In this document: positions 20,831 through 32,337 of the stretch, one piece after another
Numbering within the stretch: the first letter of the stretch is position 1
Layout: every line of letters begins with the position of its first letter
NCBI GenBank assembly: GCA_047967505.1
Contig: CM106541.1
Direction: 5' to 3' (one strand)
DNA length: 64,000 nt
Source: Dipteris shenzhenensis
Taxonomy: Eukaryota > Polypodiophyta > Polypodiopsida > Gleicheniales
Made by a program: the position numbers and the translations under genes
Notes under the pieces: generated by a model
Database searches by the model: none
What the model was told of the DNA's origin: nothing
Seen by the model: the letters and a program-made list of their open reading frames with translations, nothing else

Positions 20831-21186
20831 CCAAGCCCACCTTCAAACTGTACGCACTAACAGTACCGAACTGTCAGTCCAACTGTATAGCAGTTGTACG
20901 AATCTGTCAGCGATATACGATCGAAATCCGTACACCTGTACGGACGGTCGCCACGTGCAGGTATAGACGAGCGGTATACAGAACTGTACGGAGAAGATAC
21001 CTACGGAACAGATAGTATGGCACAGGTACGTACAGGGCTGCAGGATGTACGGCGCCTGTGTATGGAACAAAGCTGCAGACTGTACGACGACGAGCTGTAC
21101 AACCGTACGGTGATACAGGCGCTGATACGGTGACACAAGTACAGTACGTGTTGTACTACCGTATGGTGATGCAGGAGGTGCTGTTC

Positions 21187-21342
21187 GAAATCAGTGCAAG
21201 AGCTGGTACGGGCGTCGCAGGTACAATATGGACTGTACGAAATCAATGCAAGAGCTGATACGAGCGTCGTAGGTACAGTACGGACTGTACGAAATCGGTG
21301 CAGGAGCTGGCACGAGCGTCGCAAGTACAGCACAGACTGTAC
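21187..21342. repeat. Three 52-bp tandem repeats in COP-2 leader
   Basis: Units start at 21187, 21239 and 21291 with GAAATC and end with GACTGTAC. Each contains AGCTGGTACGGGCGTCG or a variant. The surrounding 20840-21400 is crowded with GTACG words. The unit is close to the primer site, where elements often carry packaging or dimerisation signals. Confidence 0.9.
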
Positions 21343-21432
21343 GGAATCCGTCCGTATAGATCTATACGAACGATATGGCGAGCTGGCCGGGAGCTTGTAG
21401 GCTGGAGCTGAAAGACAAGGAGCAAAGAGCAG

Positions 21433-21453
21433 GATCAACCTGCTTTGATACCA
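21433..21453 (-). other. COP-2 primer binding site
   Basis: On the minus strand TGGTATCAAAGCAGGTTGAT begins two bases after the 5' LTR. It differs from the tRNA-Met site at one of the first twelve bases. Confidence 0.75.
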
Positions 21454-21455
21454 AA

Positions 21456-21715
21456 TGTGAGAAGGGGAGAGAGCAACAGTGAGAGCAAGAAACAGGAGAG
21501 TCAGAGAGCTGAAAACGTAGTTGCAATTAGATGAGAGAGATACAATTGAATGGAGTGATAGGTTTTGTCTAAGTGACAAAACCTTATCCTTCACTAACCA
21601 TAGTTAGTGAACTAACTGTGGTTAGGGAAAAAAACCTCTAAGTGATGGAAAAGTGCCCCTAACCTACTTATTACATTACATTGGTCACTGCTAAATTATA
21701 GTAATAATTCTAATA
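21456..21715 (-). repeat. COP-2 5' LTR
   Basis: The 260-bp LTR matches 17774-18033. Its outer terminal TG has mutated to TA on the minus strand (plus-strand CTAATA in place of CTAACA). Confidence 0.9.
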
Positions 21716-22189
21716 CCCTTGCAATCAGTGCTCACTCCTAGATGCTAGGAGTGTCTTCCTATGCATCAACGTATAGATCAATGTAGCTCAAACCTGTTGT
21801 GTACTAGGCTAAGTAAACCTAGCTAACATAGTCTACAGTTATTGAGGTGATAAAACAAAATTACAAACATGTAGAACTAAACAGATGAGAAAACTAGTAA
21901 CACAGAGACATGTGTCCTAGAGTATGTTGCATATCCACCAGCCCTCCTGGTGCTCCGTGCTCTCTCCTAGATGCTAGGAGTGTCTTCCTATGCATCATCA
22001 TTTGGATCAATGTAGCTCAAACTTGTCGTGTTGGGAGGGACAAAAAGGTCATTAGATCTTGTGGTACCACCGTCTACATATCCTGTGCTGATCTATTTGC
22101 CGAGTATCCGTGACACTACCATATGAAGTCATGCTTATCCTCAATCAAGTTTTCTTCCCAGATTTTTACAGAGCTTGGATTGTCTAGGG
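21716..22189 (-). other. LINE-X 3' region, proximal part, with internal repeats
   Basis: This resumes the LINE-X 3' region after COP-2. A segment of about 230 bases (from CTCCTAGATGCTAGGAG to the CACCAGCC word) is tandemly iterated. Each iteration carries a perfect 7-bp stem, CTCCTAG-ATG-CTAGGAG, at 21735-21751 and 21964-21980. The same occurs at 29172-29188 and 30063-30079. No protein is evident. Confidence 0.6.
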
Positions 22190-22735
22190 TTGTCTTCCGT
22201 CTATCGGTTTGTACCCCCAAGTCATGGGAGACTACTCTAAATCAGCAAATAGAATGTCTCTTGTACACGGAGATATTGGCTTTGATGCATTGTTCCTCAT
22301 TGTAAGCTAGCATGGGATTAATCTCTTTCTTGTAGGACTCCATTTTTCCCTTACATCCCCTTCACAAAGTGTCCACCACTTTCTGTTGCACAAGGTCTCT
22401 AATGGCCCTTTTCTTCTCATGTAATTTTTGGCTTGAGATATTCCACCTTTCCAACTAGTTATCTGCCTCTTTGAACCATCCTCTTTCTGTTGTGGCTTCC
22501 ATCACTTTGTAAGAGATTATGTTGCTGTCCATTTTTTTCAGTTTGACCATATAAGACATCAAGACACACATTGCTTCACCATCAAGAGGTAGCATTCCGG
22601 TTTCTTCCAAGATCATGGGATAGGGAGTTTGCACTCTTACCCCTAGCTGTTCTATCAGAAATCTTTTTTCTATTCTTTTCCACATATCTTTTGCTAGAAT
22701 TGTGACCCATTCTTTTTCCACATATCCCCCTTCAG
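22190..22735 (-). pseudogene. LINE-X: C-terminal part of a non-LTR reverse transcriptase ORF
   Basis: The minus-strand frame reads EWVTILAKDMWKRIEKRFL, then VRVQTPYPMILEETGMLPL and MCVLMSYMVKLKKMDSN. This matches the region after the RT thumb in a widespread plant LINE type, whose members read YGCxxW...W.KIE..QKRF then NTPYP..L.E.G..P.E..AM. Homologous sequence is at 46010-46537 (plus strand), and its 3' part at 30370-30594. On the right it is fused directly to B LTR sequence at about 22727. Confidence 0.7.
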
Positions 22736-23005
22736 CCCTTTTCGCTGGCCCCATGCTGCCCTCTTTGCAGGCCCAAAGCCTGCCCTTTGTAGGTTGGCCC
22801 CATGCTGCCCTCTTTGCAGGCCCAAAGCCTGCCCTTTGTAGGTGCCTTTTGTGCCGCCATATGCTGCCCTGGCTCGCAGCTCCATTGCTGCCTGCTGTGC
22901 AGCCTTTGCAAGGCCTTGGAACCTCTGCAACAGTTCTGTACTGCCGGCCGTACGTGCTGTTGACATCATCGCCTGTCTTGCAGCCCCCGTACTTTCTAAC
23001 ATCCT
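22727..23005 (-). repeat. B unit II LTR fragment with 49-bp tandem duplication
   Basis: The U3 part of a B LTR. The word TGGCCCCATGCTGCCCTCTT starts at 22746 and again at 22795, with the following bases repeated too. The LTR start (minus-strand TGTATGCA-like) is near 23010 and the purine-rich tract follows. Confidence 0.7.
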
Positions 23006-24406
23006 TTATGTATGCATTTTTGCCTTCTTTCTTTGCATTTCTGATTATTTCTAGATTTTTTAGCTTTTGGGAGTATTGACTCTGTGTGGGTTAATCGAGG
23101 GTGCGTTGCCATTGGACCTTCTTGTCTCCGTACCTTCTATACCTTCCACCTTGGGAGCGGCCTCAGCCTAGTGCTGAGTTCGGCTACATTGTGATATATA
23201 GAGCGTACGATCGGATTGCAAAGCTCCAAGTGGAGAAGCCCTGATTCATAGGCTCTATCCGAGACGGCAAAAGGGATTGCTATCATTAGTGCATTTGGTG
23301 GGCTACGTCAAGAGTGACACCTTGTCTCTGGCGGTCTCGTTGGAGGAGAGCTGAGATGGACCGGACCTCAAGGTCACTCTCTGTGGTATGTGGTCTTTGT
23401 GGCTCTGTCTCGGCAGTGTCACATCCCCCATAGATCCATGCTTCCCTCATGTCAGCTAGCTCCTCCTCCTCCACCTCACTATGTCATGGGGCTGACTGAA
23501 ATGCATAAGAATCTGTGACATGTCGGTGTGCATTGACTACCTCAACCTCTTGTGGCGCCGCCCCCTCTTGCTGTTGTCCGATCTGTCTCAGTAGTGTCTC
23601 TCTGTGCCATCGCATCTCAATCAGATAGAGCCCAACATAGACCAGGTCATGGAACTGGATCAAACGTGTGAGTGGACCAAAGCCGTGCCCTCCTGAAAGA
23701 GGCAGTGGAATCTCGGGTATCTCAGTGTAACAAATGATATCTCTATCAGTGTATGTCTCTGAAAAGCCTCCTGGATCATACCAAAGAGTGCCATTCTAGT
23801 TCCACACAGAAATCTTTACTCCGCTTTGTGGCACCATCCTATCTATCTAACCGTCATGTGTTGCGTGCATCTCTTTCTCCCTTTCTATCCTCTCCCTTTG
23901 CCATCTCTATCTACAAGTCATTTCCCTTCTTGCCTTGCTGCCATAACTCGAACCATCCCTTCTCGGCGGTGTTCTTGTCGCAAAAGCATGAGATCATCAT
24001 CCATGTATGTGTTTGTCCCCTTCAAAGCTGCAATCATGCTCATAAAAGTGGACCTATCTGTTGCTGTCCTGAATCTCACAACCATAGGTCTCGATGGCGT
24101 GTCATACTGGCCTACTCTCCATGCCCCTTCAAAGTGAGATTAACACCCGTCCTGGTGATCAGTGCCTTGGCATATGCCATCCGGGTGTCACCCACTGGTA
24201 GCTCTCCAACAAGAACATTCAATGCTTTTGCTGTCTTCTTTTTTCCACCTCTACGGCATTAGATATAAATTCCTTTTTTGGGGCCCATGTGCCCTTCTTG
24301 ACCACTTTTTCATTTTTGCCTTACCCTAACTTATCTGCTAAGAGATTTCTTCATGTTTCCCTCGCATGTTGGCTTGCAAGACAGGTATATCTCTCTTGAG
24401 TTTTGC
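23006..24406 (-). pseudogene. B unit II: ORF1p-like interior, truncated
   Basis: This parallels 14868-16260: acidic tail (EEEELADMREAW, 23474-23286), glycine/proline segment, ORF1p C-terminal-like block (24120-23830) and the start of the coiled coil. It breaks at 24406 in the coiled coil and joins the leader of a GYP-1 copy, so the rest of the interior was lost by recombination or deletion. Confidence 0.55.
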
Positions 24407-25787
24407 ATGCTCCCAATCTGACTCGCACATCTTGAAACTTTAGAAATTTAACTACAAAATAAAACAAAGGGAAAAAGGAAATCGAAAGCTTCCTGGTATC
24501 TCCACGTGATCAACACACGCGAGACTGGTCTCATGGATTGCAGATAGCGGGTCTACTCCAAGCCCTTACGTGGAACCACCTACAGGTTGCAGGCTTGCCC
24601 CAGGTACATACGAGACAGCTACAGCTGACCCAGTTGATCACAAAGAATCTCTAGCGCACTCCAAGATTGTACAAGTTGATGCGAACCTACCCTAGGGTTC
24701 CCCAAGATTCGTTCACAGCAAATGCACGTATCTCAACAGGCTACCAGATCCAATAGTTGAGCCCTGATAAAAATTTTCACGACTAACACAGTCATTTGCC
24801 CTATCGTAATGCACGAACTTTGCAGAGCTACTGACCCATGATTCGAATGCCAACAACCATATGATGTTCCGCTCCAACCTTTGGTGTTAACCAAAGCTCT
24901 GCCAACCAGTCACAAAAACCATCCAACGCCCGACTGTCCTTTTCTTCTCCACACCGTGCTCTCGCGATCTTGCCTAATGACCGCTGTGAACCCATAGGTC
25001 ACATCGATTGAATTACCAGACATAATGATATGAACTACTCACGGCCTCTCTCACCACCGTACAAAGGCAAGAATCGTCAGTGCACCGCTTACCACCAAAC
25101 TCCCGTACGTAAGCACTAGCCTTGACTATCAACGGAATCACGATACATGCAGTTCCAAATCTAGCCTATGCTCACAGACTCCTGTAATCTCGTCTTCCAT
25201 GCCTTCAAATCAATGACGAAAGATAACACCGGATCCCTCCAATCTCAATTCATCGTTAGTCTGTCAACTCGACGTGCAGCTCCAAACCATGAGAATCACC
25301 AAACACTGTGCTCTCATACCAAAATATCACAACCAAAACTATCTGCTCAGCCAAGACCACTAATAATACAAATTAACATGTGATGGCATGACGAATAACT
25401 ACCCAGCCAATTTCTAGTTCAGCAAGCTCGTCACAATCTACCACGTGAGAAGTACCTGCATGCTGAATACCAAATCCCATAATTCCCTAGATGGATCTAG
25501 TATGGCACACGTCTACATTTTTGAGGGCATCTCCTAAATGCATCATTTACACCTCTCTTGGAATATCATTGAAATCATTTGACTCTTGGCACATTTAATG
25601 CATTTAGACCCCTTAGCCTTAGATCCACCTAGTCTTGTGCCATGTCACTCTCACCAAGGACCTTGACCTTGATTCCTTTTTTATCATTTACGTGAAGCCC
25701 AAAGAAATTTAATGCAAACACTGATCCTTTAATGGAAAAGGTCGACTGACCCTTCCGAGGTCATGTTGCCGCAACTTGAGCGTAACA
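24407..25787 (-). mobile_element. GYP-1b: leader and 5' LTR remnant of the same gypsy family
   Basis: The sequence parallels 13245-14597: leader, primer site and LTR (25325-25787). GTTTT and A LTR sequence follow, exactly as at GYP-1. The same junction means this is a copy of the same insertion event, not an independent one. No coding region remains. Confidence 0.8.
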
Positions 25788-25981
25788 GTTTTGGATGAAA
25801 ATATAGTCTTGCTGACTCTATATCTGGCTGGATCATTGTCTATTTACTAGTCTGCACATCTATCTGAAGCACATAAGTTTAAGAAGTTTGTGATTCCACC
25901 CACACACCACACTGTGTGAGCTCCTAGGCTATTCTATTAGTCTTACGCTGTGCGTACCCTCTGTTATGTTTATTTCCACCA
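25788..25981 (+). repeat. A LTR 3' part after GYP-1b
   Basis: R/U5 sequence from GTTTTGGATGAAAATATAG to TTTCCACCA (decayed TTCTAACA). It is followed by TGCGT, a changed copy of TCCGT found after the left-arm LTR. Confidence 0.8.
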
Positions 25982-26105
25982 TGCGTTGCCTTGACAGAGT
26001 GCTCTATCACAGCCCGTTCATGACAACATGTCTGTTGGTTTCACGAAAGACGCCTGTATCACTTTGAGAAAGATTGCTTCCTCATAGTACATTCGTTTCC
26101 CACAC
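25982..26105. other. Spacer copy between A and B LTRs
   Basis: This copy of the 1417-1614 spacer is cut at its right end, where B LTR U3 sequence begins. It shows that the A-spacer-B arrangement was duplicated as one block. Confidence 0.65.
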
Positions 26106-28480
26106 CTCAAGGCCAAGAGGTCAGCCCCCTTCAGCCCTTTTCCCTGGCCCCATGCTGCCCTCTTTGCAGGCCCAAAGCCTATCCTTTGTAGGTGTCTTTT
26201 GTGCTGCCATATGCTACCCTGGCTCGCAGCTCCATTGTTGCCTGCTGTGCAGTCTTTGCTAGGCCTTGAAACCTCTGCACAACAGTTCTGTACTACCGGT
26301 CGTACCTGCTGTGAACATCATCGCCTGTCTTGCAACCCCCGTACTTTCTAACATCCTTCATGTATGCATTTTTGCCTTCTTTCTTTCCATTTCTGATTAT
26401 TTTAGATTTTTGAGCTTTTGGGAGTATTGACTCTGTGTCGGTTGATCGAGGGTGTGTTGCCATCGGACCTTCTTCTCTCCATACCTCTAAACCTTGCACC
26501 TTGGGAGCAGCCTCAGCCTTGTTCTGAGTTCAACTACGTTGTGATATATAGAACGTACGATCGGATTGCAAAGCTCCAAGTGGAGAAGCCCTGATTCCTA
26601 GGCTCTATCCGAGAAGTCAAAAGGAATTGCTATCATTAGTGCATTTGGTGGGCTACGTCAAGAGTGACACCTTGTCTCTAGTGGTCTCGTTGGAGGAGAG
26701 TTGAGATAGACCGGACCTCAACGTCACTCTCTGTGATATGTGGTCTTTGTCGCTCTGTCTCGGCAGTCACATCCCCCATCGATCCATGCTTCCTCATGTC
26801 AGCTAGCTCCTCCTCCTCCAACTCACTATGTCATGGGGCTGACTGAAATGCATAAGAATCTGTGACATGTCGCTGTGCATTGACTACCTCAATCTCTTGT
26901 GGCGCCGCCACCTCTTGCTGTTGTCCGATCTGTCTTAGTAGTCTCTCTCTGCCATCGCATCTCAATCAGATAGAGCCCAACATAAAGCAGCTCATGGAAC
27001 TGGATCAGACGTGTGAGTGGACCAAAGCCGTGCCCTCCTGAAAGAGACAGTGAAATCTCGGGTATCTCAATGTAAAAAATGATATCTCTATCAGTGTATG
27101 TCTCTGAAAAGCCTTCTGGATCATACCAAAGAGTGCTATTCTAGTTCCACACAGAAATCTTTACTCCGGTTTCTGGCACCATTCTATATATCTGACACCG
27201 TCATGTGTTGCGTGCATCTCTTTCCTCCCTTTCTATCCTCTTCCTTTGCCAAATCATATACAAGTCATTTCTCTTCTTGCCTTGCTGCCATAACTCGAAC
27301 CATTGCTTCTCGGCGGTGTTTTTGTCGCAAAAGCATGAGATCATCATCCATGTATGTCCTTGTTCCCTTCAAAGCTGCCATCATGCTCATAAAAGTGGAA
27401 CTATCTATTGCTGTCCTAAATCTCACAACCATAGGTCTCGATGGCGTGTCATCCTTGCCTACTCTCCATGCCCCTTCAAAGTGAGATTAACACCCGTCCT
27501 GGTGATCAGTGCCTTGACATATGCCATCCGGGTGTCGCCCACTGGTAGCCCTCTAACAAGAACATTCAATGCTTTTGCTATCTTCTTTTTTTCACCTCTA
27601 CGGCATCATATATAAATTCCTTTTTTGGGACCTATGTGCCCTTCTTGACCACTTTTTCATTTTTGCCTTACCCTAACTTATTTGCTGAGAGATTTCTTCA
27701 TGTTTCCCTCGCATGTTGCCTTGCAAGGCAGCTATGTCTTTCTTGAGTTTTGCATTCTCTGCTTTGAATTCCTTAAGTGCTTTGCATGCATTTGTCCCCT
27801 TCCCTTTTAGTGCTTGTGAAGTTTTAATTTGTTACTTGAGCATATTTACTTCCTCCTTCAAAAGTGGCTATATCTCACCTTCTCCCGTTTGAGTGTGTGA
27901 CTTTAAGGTCTCATTTTCTGCTTGTAGGCTGATAACCTTGGTCCTTAGCTTCCACGTCCTTTATCTTCTGGGCATATTGGCTGGTCTTAGCATCCACCAG
28001 CCGAGTAATTTCTTCCTGCATTTCACCTATTGCAATCCCCAATTGTACTTGCATGTCAATTTTCCACTTGCTCATCTCGTCTTCCATGGAGGCACACAAT
28101 TTACGCATGATTTCTTCATTTCCCCTATCCTTTTGTGAAAGTTTTCAATAGTTGTATGCTGCATTTTTTAGATTTCTTTCATTGTGGCAAAGCAGACTTT
28201 GATGTGTTGATCACTTATCTTCTAAGTACTTATCCGTATAGAGCTGTACTTTCTCTTCTTCTCCTCTCCTGTCTTTTTCTGAGGTGAACTTTCAATTTCA
28301 CCACCTATACCAATAGAGATTTTGCCTTCCAAAAGAGCTTCTTTTGCATATTTATAAGTTTTAGAAAATCCCTATCTTTGCTGGTCTGGTGCCAGTTTTC
28401 AGGTTTGCTTGTTGGGATAAGACGCAAAGGAGGGCTGGACAGCTCGAAGCTGATCTGGAGCAGCGTTGGCACTAGGCCTA
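26106..28480 (-). pseudogene. B unit III: LTR scrap plus ORF1p-like interior
   Basis: 26106-26358 is B LTR U3. The interior extends to about 28480 and parallels unit I: acidic tail, GGHGFGPLTRL-like segment, ORF1p C-terminal-like block (about 27450-27190), coiled coil, then the helical segment (28108-27911, with CASMEDEMSKWKID). The upstream end lies next to a (GA)n tract. Stops and frameshifts break it. The helical segment is the best preserved part. Confidence 0.55.
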
Positions 28481-28481
28481 C

Positions 28482-28485
<4 letters not shown>

Positions 28486-28523
<38 letters not shown>
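28486..28523. repeat. (GA)n microsatellite
   Basis: Thirty-eight bases of GA repeats at the junction of B-unit interior and LINE-X 3' region, longer than its sisters at 17111 and 29401. Confidence 0.9.
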
Positions 28524-28526
<3 letters not shown>

Positions 28527-30594
28527 ATTAAAGTCTATGGAAGATCGATGGGTCTATGAGACTGATAAAAAATCTGATACAACAAGCAGAAAGGGTGGAG
28601 CTACTAATAGAATGCTAAGTCCCAAGTAGTACATAGTAATGACATCATCATCATCCTCATCCTCATCATCATGATCACCGTCATCACGTCAATCATCATC
28701 ATGTCAAGCCAATGCAACACAACGGGGGGACCCCACAAGGGTGTAAAAAGTCGAGGGATCGAGCCGTGTTGATGTGTAGCTTGTGATGGAGCATTGGCGA
28801 CTATCTATGGACACTGCCCATCTCGGTCTCCTTGCAATGACTCTGCTCCTTGTCATGACGCTGCTCTTGACAAGGGCTACGTAACCCATGTAGGTCGTGC
28901 CCTAGGTCTGAACATGGGAGGGAGGTCGCCCAGTGTGATTTGCATGTCCGTCTGCTGTCGAGTATGACGTGTCTTAGGCTCTGGATCTTTGTTGCGCTTG
29001 CTATCAAAGACCGTACAGTCTGTGTAATTTGTCTGGAAGAACACCGTGATCGTGCTCTGAGATGAGTCAAAAAACGTGTAGAACTAAAAAGATGAGAAAA
29101 CTAGCAGGAGAGAGACATGTGGTCCTAGAGAGTGTTGCATATCCACCAACCCCCTCTGCGGTCAGTGCTCACTCCTAGATGCTAGGAGTATCTTCCTATG
29201 CATCAACGTATGGATCAATGTAGCTCAAATCTGTTGTGTACTAGGGTAAGTAAACCCAGCTAACATACTCTACAGTTATTGAGGTGATGAAACAAAATTA
29301 CAAACATGTAGAACTAAACAGATGAGAAAACTAGTAACAGAGAGACATGTGTCCTAGAGTATGTTGCTAATCTGGAGCAACGTTGGCACTAGGCCCACGC
29401 AAAGAGAGAGAGAGTGAGTTTATTAAAGTCTATGGAAGATCGATGGGTCTATGAGGCTAAATCTGATACAACAAGCATAAAGGATGGAGCTACTAATAGA
29501 ATTCTAAGTCCCAAGTAGTACATAGTAATGACATCATCATCATCCTCATCCTCATCACCATAATCACAGTCATCACGTCCATCATCATCATGTCATGCCA
29601 ATGCAACACAATGGGGGGGACCCCACAAGGTGTAAAAAGTCAAGGAGGGATCGAGCCGTGTTGATGTGAAGCTTGTGATGGAGCATTGCCGACTATCTAT
29701 GGACACTGCCCATCTCAGTCTGCTTACAATGACTCTGCTCCTTGACATGACTCTGGTCTTAACAAGGGCTACGTAACCGATGCAGGTCATGCCCTAGATC
29801 TGAACATGGAAAGGAGGTCGCCCAGTGTGATTTACATGTCCGTCTGCTGTCGAGTATGACGTGCCTTAGGCTCTGGATCTTTGTTACGCTTGCTATCAAA
29901 GACCATACAGTCTGTGTAATTTGTCTGGAAGTACACCGTGATCGTGCTTTGAGACGAGCCAGAAAACATGTAGAACTAAAAAGATGAGAAAACTAGTACC
30001 AGAGAGACATGTGGTCCTAGAGAGTGTTGCATATCCACCAGCCCCCCTGCGGTCAGTGCTCACTCCTAGATGCTAGGAGTGTCTTCCTATGCATCAACGT
30101 ATGGATCAATGTAGCTCAAACCTATTGTATACTAGGCTAAGTAAACCTAGCTAACATAGTCTACAGTTATTGAGGTGATGAAATAAAATTACAAACATGT
30201 AGAACTAGACAGATGAGAAAACTAGTAACATAGAGACATGTGTCCTAGAGGATGTTGCATATCTACCAGCCCTCCTGGTGCTCCGTGCTCCCTCCTCGAT
30301 GCTAGGAGTGTCTTCATATGCATCATCAATTGGATCAATGTAGCTCAAACTTGTCGTGCTGGAAGGGAGAAAAAGGTCATTAGATCTTGTGGTACCACCG
30401 TCTAGATATCTTGTGCTGCTATTTGCCGAGTATCCATGACACTACCATATGAAGTAATCCTTATCCTCAATCAAGTTTTCTTTCCAGATTTTTACAAAGC
30501 TTGGATTGTCTAGGGTTGTCTTCCGTCTATCGGTTTGTACCCCCAAGTCATGGAAGACTACTCTAAATCAGAAAATAGAATGTCGTGGTATGCT
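28524..30594 (-). other. Two tandem LINE-X 3' regions
   Basis: 28524-29368 and 29418-30594 are both LINE-X 3' regions, separated by about 30 bases that resemble the start of the B interior (CTGGAGCAACGTTGGCACTAGG) and a short GA tract. Each has the ATC-rich tract, the CTCCTAGATGCTAGGAG hairpin and the CACCAGCCCC word that COP-2 hit at 17773. The second extends into the end of the LINE-X coding region (30370-30594), cut where the second inverted repeat begins. Confidence 0.55.
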
Positions 30595-30807
30595 TGTACG
30601 GGGTTTTGATATTTGGGAGATTATACTAGACCTGGATTTACACTCATACATGTGTTTTTGCTGAAAAGAGAGAGAGAGAGAGAGAGAGAACATGTGTATG
30701 TATATCTCAAGAAAGGTTAACATAGAGAGAAACCTTTTTTGTTTTCTTTTTAAAGTAAAACTTTTTCGTGGACACAGAAAATTACATGCAGAGTCATTTA
30801 TAATCAT

Positions 30808-31262
30808 GTGAAGAGCACTTATGGTGAGTCCCTACTTGACTTCCTTTTGGAGATTATACGAGGCCTGGAGCAAAGACGGCCAGGCTTTACGGAAGACTTC
30901 CAAGAGTGCTTAGATCAGATCCATTATGAAAGTTTAAATGATGGTGAGGCTTCAAGGATTGACCAGTTGTTTGCCGCATTTAAACTTTCATCATGCATGG
31001 ATAAGGGCATTAAGATATTCTTGATAAATTTGTTCTAGGTAAGAATGAATTTTCCATGCTACCGCTTCCCTCTTCCACACACTCACACACAAATAACTAA
31101 TCACTAATGACATGATATGTTCTATGCAAGAAATTTAAGAATTCAGGCAAAGTCCAAGGGAGGTCATCAGTGTGTTTCGTGGCTTCTATGCCGGAGTCAC
31201 TGACGATGATAGAGATACTTGGATGACATTCAACAACAACCTTGGTGACACCACTAGGGTAA
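30808..31262 (+). pseudogene. Exon-like host gene fragment
   Basis: A frame from 30808 to 31036 encodes a leucine-rich segment (LLDFLLEIIRGLEQR, SLNDGEASRIDQLF). It ends at a good 5' splice site: the mirror copy near 44190 reads TTTCAG then GTAAGA, here mutated to TTCTAG. A second open stretch at about 31146-31262 (SPREVISVFRGFYAGV) ends at AGG/GTAAAT, another donor-like site. The exon-intron pattern suggests a captured or duplicated host gene. I do not recognise the family. The mirror copy keeps a longer middle segment. Confidence 0.45.
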
Positions 31263-31264
31263 AT

Positions 31265-31620
31265 GGTGAATGCTCTCTCTCTCTCTCTCTCTCTCCCCTA
31301 ACTTGTATCATGTATGTACGCTATAAGGCAAATCAAGCATATGGTACGCATTGCAATAGGACAGTTGTCCGTTGACGAATGCATTCATAATTGGCCCAGG
31401 TTAGCACATGTGTCTAGATGATGGTTCACATGGGTTTGTGTTTTTTTGAGAAATATTCATTGGTTCAGCAAATATATTGATGTGTGATGTGAGGATAAAT
31501 ATTACGGAATAGGTGCTCTAGTGGTGAATGCATGTCTGCCTAAGTGATGGTGCATGTTTTAGTATAAATGTATGTTGAAGGGCTGAGAGATACCATCTTG
31601 CTACATTGCAAGGCATCTAA
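31265..31620. other. Non-coding stretch in IR2 left arm
   Basis: It holds a short (CT)n tract at 31270-31294. I see no gene or motif in the rest. The mirror is about 43520-43990. Confidence 0.5.
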
Positions 31621-31960
31621 GCTACCTCCCATCTCCCCTCCCTTCTATCCCACCTTCCCTCCTTGCAATTCTGGCTTGCCCCCCGCCTACTCTCAGACTT
31701 CGTGCCCCCCACCTTGCCTTCCCGCTTTCTCTACCGACCCTCTGTCTCTCCTCCCTACCTCCCCGCCTCCTCTACCTCTCCCCTGCTTTTCCTCCTTGCC
31801 TCCCTGGCTCTTTCTGCCCCTTGTTTGCTTTCTGCTCCCCACACCTCTCCCTGCCTCCCCGCCTCCTCTCAGACTACCCTCACCCTCTCCCAACCTCCCC
31901 GTCTCCTCTCAACTTGCCCTCAGCACCCTCTCCCGGCATCCCTCCGCCTGCCTATGATGA
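31621..31960. repeat. Pyrimidine-rich tract in IR2 left arm
   Basis: About 340 bases of almost pure C/T on the plus strand with frequent CTCCC and CTGCC. The mirror at 43080-43510 is purine-rich. It is separate from, but resembles, the LINE-1 5' region at 32752. Open frames through it are compositional. Confidence 0.75.
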
Positions 31961-32337
31961 AGAGGCAAACTTCACTTTGGGTAAGGGGTAGCTCCACTCC
32001 TAGGTATTCTCATCATCTAATGCGCAATGAGGCTCTACCTTTCTAAAGACCTTCTTGCCAAGAACGAGGCTCATGCCTCTTAGATAGATTTAGATGCTAG
32101 AGGATCCTAGTTCCCTTCTCAATTGCATAAGGAATGTCTGAAGGAGATGCATCGCTACACCGCACAAGTGCAAATCACACCCCAGGTCAAAGATAACATC
32201 AACCTAGAAAGTAATAAATTAAATAAGCAAGCTGAAGAACATGGGTTGAAGGCTTAGAAATGGAAAAAGTACAAAGCCCAAGAAGCCAATCAAGCTGCTG
32301 TACAGAGTCCAAACTAAAGATGAAATGGAAACACAAT
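31961..32337 (+). other. Coiled-coil-like coding relic in IR2 left arm
   Basis: In one frame the translation includes SQLHKECLKEMHRYTAQVQ and NKLNKQAEEHGLKA, then KWKKYKAQEANQAAVQS. The composition is that of a helical coiled coil, interrupted by stops. The inverted copy is 42716-43000. The family is not recognised; it may belong to the same host gene as 30808. Confidence 0.3.

Larger units (their letters stand above)
17774..21715 (-). mobile_element. COP-2: Ty1/copia retrotransposon
   Basis: Minus-strand element with 260-bp LTRs (about seven differences, near 2.7 percent), primer site, gag start, linker, RT, RNase H and polypurine tract. Flanks are CCCCT and CCCTT, a 5-bp duplication with one change. 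The uninterrupted site, CCACCAGCCCCCCTGCGGTC or close to it, is visible at about 29143-29160 and 30036-30056. Most of gag, all of protease and nearly all of integrase are deleted. It is the youngest-looking element by LTR divergence. Confidence 0.92.

Noticed and set aside
20840-21400. CRISPR-like array
   Set aside because: The 52-bp units are contiguous tandem repeats without spacers, inside a plant copia leader.
31621-31960. 5' region of another LINE copy
   Set aside because: It resembles the LINE-1 5' tract but no LINE coding sequence or target duplication follows, and it is shared by both IR2 arms.
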